A stretch of DNA of 57,344 bases from a virus. The translations under genes were made by a program, and so were the position numbers. Under the pieces are notes generated by a model. The model was not told the DNA's origin. It saw only the letters and a program-made list of their open reading frames with translations, and did no database searches. The DNA lies in the IMG/VR virus record IMGVR_UViG_3300018410_000010, positions 1-57,344 of that record; one strand, written 5' to 3'. Below are positions 53,758 through 57,344 of the stretch, in pieces; position 1 is the stretch's first letter; the number at the start of each line of letters is the position of its first letter.

Positions 53758-54945
53758 TTACTTCCCCACTTTTGCCGATAGTTCCTTAATGGCCTCTATA
53801 AGTAATCCTACTAGATTTCCATGTCGAACTGCGTATGTCGATGCGCCTGTTTCCGGGTCTGTTGTTTCATATACAATTCCTGGCAATACTTGCTCAATTT
53901 CCTGAGCCATAACACCAGTCATTTCTTCGCCGGGTCTGTTTTTGTAGTTAAATGTATATCCACCGAGCTGCATTACTTTATCTAAAGCATTTTCAATTGG
54001 ATTAATATTTTCTTTCATTGCAATATCAGAAACAGAAGCAAACGCAGTAATATCTCCTGTCGCACTTACTGTATTAAATAAAACATCCGCGGCTTCACCG
54101 ACCGATTGTCCTATAGAAATAATACCGTTCGCTGAATCGTAAGTTACGCCCGTTCCTCCTTGCAAGGAGGCTCTTGCTCTTGCAGTCGTGAAATAAAAGT
54201 TATTAGCACCTTCTGTAAGGGCATTTGTATTATGGTTAGTAAGTGAGCTTACTGTACCTAAAACGTTACCTGTAAATGTCGCTGGAAGACCACTGCCTGG
54301 TCCGTTTTCAAAAACTTTTACTCCGTCTGGCGTAAAAATGTCTCCGTAAAGATTTCCTCTAATATCATCACAATTGATTAGAGTTGCATTAATTGTATTT
54401 GCAGTTAACGTATCAGAAATTGTAGCGTTAGCAACTTCGATTGTACCAGTAGCAACACCATTCGCAGTTGGGAAAGTAATTTCAGAAGTTACGATAATGC
54501 TTGGAACTGTAAGAACACCGTTAGGTGTTAAAGTAAGCTGTGTACCTGCTTGAGAATTCATGATGAAATTAGTTGTAGTACTATTTTCCATACCAATATC
54601 CCATGCATATGCACCGTTGGTATATCGTGTTCTACCACCTGACGCGGTATATTGGAAAGTAGCTACAACTGACTGAGTAGCACCTGTAATTGTAACTGGA
54701 GAAGCATAAGCAATAGTTCCACCAGCAGTTCTGGCAGCTACCGCATCTGTTTGAAGTTCATCAAATACAACAACACTGTTTGCCGTAAAGTCGCCAATAA
54801 GAGTAGCATCACCAGTTGTGCTATCGCCGGTACCCGAAGCAGTCATAGTATTATTTTTAAAGAGCAAAACCATTTCATTGGTTTTATCTAACCAATTCTG
54901 AAATGTTTGGGTTGTTGCTATTTCTGTAATATTAGGCTTGGACAT
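53758..54945 (-). CDS. Short tail fibre with S74 chaperone end, 395 aa
   Basis: The N-terminus contains a helix with FQNWLDKTNEMVLLFKNNTM, a common attachment segment of marine T4-like fibres, then beta-rich repeats with TLIGDFTANSVVVF and ATISDTLTANTINAT. Residues about 305-395 are a peptidase S74 chaperone: SDIAMKENINPIENALDKVM, GVMAQEIEQVLPGIV and HGNLVGLLIEAIKEL. The same end, in the same order, closes the collagen-like fibre at 35386-39957. It lacks the usual long shaft, so it is a short fibre, or a base piece onto which another chain docks. The ATG overlaps the end of the coiled-coil gene by 14 bases. Confidence 0.82.
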   Translation of the reverse strand: MSKPNITEIATTQTFQNWLDKTNEMVLLFKNNTMTASGTGDSTTGDATLIGDFTANSVVVFDELQTDAVAARTAGGTIAYASPVTITGATQSVVATFQYTASGGRTRYTNGAYAWDIGMENSTTTNFIMNSQAGTQLTLTPNGVLTVPSIIVTSEITFPTANGVATGTIEVANATISDTLTANTINATLINCDDIRGNLYGDIFTPDGVKVFENGPGSGLPATFTGNVLGTVSSLTNHNTNALTEGANNFYFTTARARASLQGGTGVTYDSANGIISIGQSVGEAADVLFNTVSATGDITAFASVSDIAMKENINPIENALDKVMQLGGYTFNYKNRPGEEMTGVMAQEIEQVLPGIVYETTDPETGASTYAVRHGNLVGLLIEAIKELSAKVGK

Positions 54946-55138
54946 TGATTTGTTTCTCTATTTTTTCTAATCGCTCATTAACGTTTTTTAAGCATTGCTT
55001 TACTTCATCACAATCACGAATAAGCTGGTCAACCTTACGGCGTAATGCTCTTTCTTGTTTATATTTATTTAAAGCTGTGACGTCGGTATTAAGTACAGCT
55101 CCGCTATTTTCATCTCTGCGCAATGCTGGATTTATCAT
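54932..55138 (-). CDS. Small coiled-coil protein, 68 aa
   Basis: The protein opens MINPALRRDENSGAVLNTD, then a long heptad-patterned helix from about residue 22 to 64 (YKQERALRRKVDQLIRDCDE, VKQCLKNVNERLEKIEKQI). A short conserved N-terminus (INPxxRxDxxxGAVxNTDVxALNKYK) followed by a coiled coil is found in a small protein of marine T4-like phages near the baseplate and fibre genes. It probably helps to assemble or trimerise a baseplate part. It overlaps both neighbours, so its expression is tied to them. Not named in T4, as far as I know. Confidence 0.65.
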   Translation of the reverse strand: MINPALRRDENSGAVLNTDVTALNKYKQERALRRKVDQLIRDCDEVKQCLKNVNERLEKIEKQINVQA

Positions 55139-57344
55139 GTTAATGCGATCCCTCTATAATCTTTAACAAACGGCGCATTAAATTGATTTGGAGCTAAGAG
55201 TTCGATTTTAATTGAAAAGGCTCTATATCCATCAAATGTACCAGCCGTGCTTGTATATCTAAGTACACCAGAATTTTTATTAGCATCAGCTACAGCATAA
55301 CGATACTCTCTAAAGTCTGATGTATTAATTGAAGATGAATATGTATTTTTACCTTCAATCATTTCAAGCTCAATCCAGTTAATTGTATCAAACGCTGAGC
55401 TGTCTTGCGTATGCTGTGGTCTAATATAAACTTTAATGTCAGTACCGTTTGGTCTATATCCCGTTAAGAAAACATTTAAATCTTCGGCATCTAAATCTGC
55501 CGCTAACTCAATGCGTCTTGAAATATATTTTGATGTAGTTGCTGAAGTATTTGTAACTTGATATTGATATGCTAATATCGTTGCTAATTCTAAATCAACA
55601 AATGGAGTTGATGTTACATTAGACTTATTAGCCATATCTACTTTAATATCAAATGTTTTCGGATTAATAAAGTTGTTTGATTTACTGTAAATTACTGCAC
55701 CTTTGCGAGTAAACTCGTTATTCTGGCCAAAGTTCATATTCATATCATATGTTGCAGAAAGATTACCAGGATCAGTAAATGTACCTTTAAGCTGTGTAGT
55801 AGTTACTGAATCATTTGATTTTTGAATCAATGGCTGAATATAGCTCACATTAATATTATCTACAGAACCAATTGTACCACTTGTTCCACTCGTAAATCCA
55901 GTAATGGTATCAGTTGCAACAAACTTTTTACTATTTGTAGCAGAGCTTTGTTTTATATGAAGCTCATTTGCTGTTCTTTTATTATAATGACATACAATAC
56001 CAGCTACAAGTGGTTTACCAGTTGCAGTTGCTCCATTGAATGGACATGGATGATCTGTAGTCATTTGAGTTGAGCTATCAACACTTGCGATTCTAAAGAT
56101 TTCTGAATTGCTTCCAGCTGTAACCATGATGTAATCACCGGCTGCATAATCGACAGCAAAGTCATTTCCTGACTGTGTAATTACATTTGTATTTTGAACC
56201 ATAGCAACACTGTATCCAGCGCTTACATCTTTGTAGACAATTTCGCCTGGAGTAAATCTTCCATCCCAGTCACTTAATGTTAAGAATTCGTGATCATCGT
56301 TTGTAAGTGTAATGGTACCAGTTGCATTGTTAAATTCATGACGATATAAGTTAAACTTAATATCTTCGTCTTGATATGATTTCCATGCACGGTTGTTTGT
56401 TGATGTAAATAGAACACCGTCACCCCAGTCCATAACAACCGAACCACCCGTCACAAAGTCAGTACCACCAACTTTTGCTGTGTAGTGCAAGTAATTTGGA
56501 TCATTGGCATCTGGCATAATTACCACTGCATATTCTTTTTCAACATCCATACGAACTGGTGCATCGAATTCTATTTCAGTAACCGCTGTTGCGTCATTTG
56601 AAACATTTACTTGAGAAGCTTTTAAATGCTTTTTAGAGAATGGCAAAATAGTACCTGATGGATAACCATTGATAACTTCGCGAAGTGTAATTGTTACGCC
56701 GTTTATATTACTTTTACGTCTAAAGAATAAATCAACTTTTGAAATAAATACGGTATTTGAACCTTTACCCATACCTTTCTTAATAAAGAATGTTTGAGCA
56801 AGAGGATCACCGCCGAAGCGGCGTGTTTCTACTCTATTTGCAAGGTTTCGTGTTGTTGTCTCTGAAATTTCTGTAACCTCAGGAACTCGTGTAGAAAGTG
56901 TTGATTTTTCTTGAGAAATGTTGTAAGCATGATATGCAATTTCCGCTTTAGAAGTAGAAGCTGAATCAATGCTTGAGAATTGAGCAACATCAACAACAGT
57001 TAAAACTCTGTCGCCAACATAGAACGTTGCGTCAGGAATCGAGAATATTGCTCTCAATACACCGTTTGCATCTGATTTTACAATATCACCTTTCGATCCG
57101 AATCTTCCAATATCTCTAGCAAAATCTGAGTTGACTGTGCCAGGAGTAATATGCGCATCTACAGCAGTTCCATCAAAGAAGAAATAATGTCGTGTGTTTG
57201 GCCTCAGACCTGAAACATAAACCTTAATATCACGAGCTCTCATAAATGGATTAAACGCTACGTTAGTAACAAAATCACCAACTAAATTTGAGCCTACGTC
57301 GTTTACTTGAATGCTTTGTTGAGTTACTTCTTCTGTTCTGTTAA
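55135..57344 (-). CDS. Large baseplate/tail structural protein (N-terminus cut by window edge)
   Basis: The frame stays open to the right edge without a stop, so the apparent ATG at 57243 is internal: the residues before it (VGDFVTNVAFNPF) run directly into MRARDIKVYVSGLRPNTRHYFFFDG. About 736 residues are visible. They contain PLAQTFFIKKGMGKGSNTVFISKVDLFF, GYPSG, VxxDxEYAVVIMPDAN, and repeated beta modules with GDYIMVTAG and FVATDTITGFTSGTSGTI. I recognise the type from marine T4-like phages as a large baseplate- or tail-associated structural protein, often annotated as virion structural protein. Position ahead of the fibre genes agrees. The exact T4 counterpart is not clear. Confidence 0.7.
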   Translation of the reverse strand, partial: NRTEEVTQQSIQVNDVGSNLVGDFVTNVAFNPFMRARDIKVYVSGLRPNTRHYFFFDGTAVDAHITPGTVNSDFARDIGRFGSKGDIVKSDANGVLRAIFSIPDATFYVGDRVLTVVDVAQFSSIDSASTSKAEIAYHAYNISQEKSTLSTRVPEVTEISETTTRNLANRVETRRFGGDPLAQTFFIKKGMGKGSNTVFISKVDLFFRRKSNINGVTITLREVINGYPSGTILPFSKKHLKASQVNVSNDATAVTEIEFDAPVRMDVEKEYAVVIMPDANDPNYLHYTAKVGGTDFVTGGSVVMDWGDGVLFTSTNNRAWKSYQDEDIKFNLYRHEFNNATGTITLTNDDHEFLTLSDWDGRFTPGEIVYKDVSAGYSVAMVQNTNVITQSGNDFAVDYAAGDYIMVTAGSNSEIFRIASVDSSTQMTTDHPCPFNGATATGKPLVAGIVCHYNKRTANELHIKQSSATNSKKFVATDTITGFTSGTSGTIGSVDNINVSYIQPLIQKSNDSVTTTQLKGTFTDPGNLSATYDMNMNFGQNNEFTRKGAVIYSKSNNFINPKTFDIKVDMANKSNVTSTPFVDLELATILAYQYQVTNTSATTSKYISRRIELAADLDAEDLNVFLTGYRPNGTDIKVYIRPQHTQDSSAFDTINWIELEMIEGKNTYSSSINTSDFREYRYAVADANKNSGVLRYTSTAGTFDGYRAFSIKIELLAPNQFNAPFVKDYRGIALT

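Noticed and set aside
57241-57243. ATG at 57243 as a true gene start
   Set aside because: The frame continues upstream without a stop to the window edge and the flanking residues form one continuous domain, so the gene is partial.

Overview
This window is a piece of a T4-like, contractile-tailed phage genome, AT-rich and most like those of marine myophages (cyanophage or pelagiphage type). The host cannot be told from this stretch. The evidence is a recognisable neck gene pair (T4 gp14 at the left edge, partial, and gp13 next to it), very large tail-fibre and structural genes with S74-type chaperone ends and collagen-like stretches, T4-type late promoters (TATAAATA), and tight gene packing with TAATG or ATGA overlaps. 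No tRNA, CRISPR array or insertion sequence was seen, and no gene-free gap exceeds about 110 bases.

Layout. Bases 57344 to 19522 (minus strand) hold the structural block. In transcription order it is a partial baseplate/tail protein, a small coiled-coil protein, an S74 fibre, a glycine-rich fibre protein, an unknown 211-residue protein, a giant 3903-residue repeat protein, a small structural protein, a collagen-like S74 fibre, a small protein, and three further fibre proteins of 1322, 728 and about 3057 residues. Bases 6977 to 1 (minus strand) continue with a 2OG-Fe(II) oxygenase, two paralogous small proteins, a three-gene sugar/glycan set (beta-propeller glycosidase-like protein, TPR-FkbM-like methyltransferase, nucleotidyltransferase-cupin fusion), small structural proteins, and then gp13 and gp14.

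Between these two blocks, on the opposite (plus) strand, is a 12.4-kb operon-like island at 7079-19525. It starts behind a promoter region in which a sigma70-like promoter (TTGACA-N17-TACTAT) overlaps an exact T4 late promoter (TATAAATA). In order it encodes a cupin, a radical SAM/SPASM enzyme, a 193-residue protein ending in CHYSCHYSCHGSRGRR, two unrecognised proteins, a 2OG oxygenase, a second radical SAM, two 2OG oxygenases, a third radical SAM, two more 2OG oxygenases, a fourth radical SAM, a flavin-dependent tryptophan-halogenase-like protein, two unrecognised proteins and a P-loop NTPase.

The main inference is that this island is a phage-borne peptide-modification pathway of the RiPP type. 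The CHYS/CHYS/CHGS tail would be the modified core, the radical SAM/SPASM and 2OG enzymes would install cross-links or hydroxylations, and the halogenase would act on the peptide or on free tryptophan. The tail resembles the His-Xaa-Ser repeat of HxsA, a bacterial protein that also occurs beside radical SAM maturases, but with a Cys in front of each unit. This is inference from gene content and repeat pattern; the reaction, product and role are unknown.
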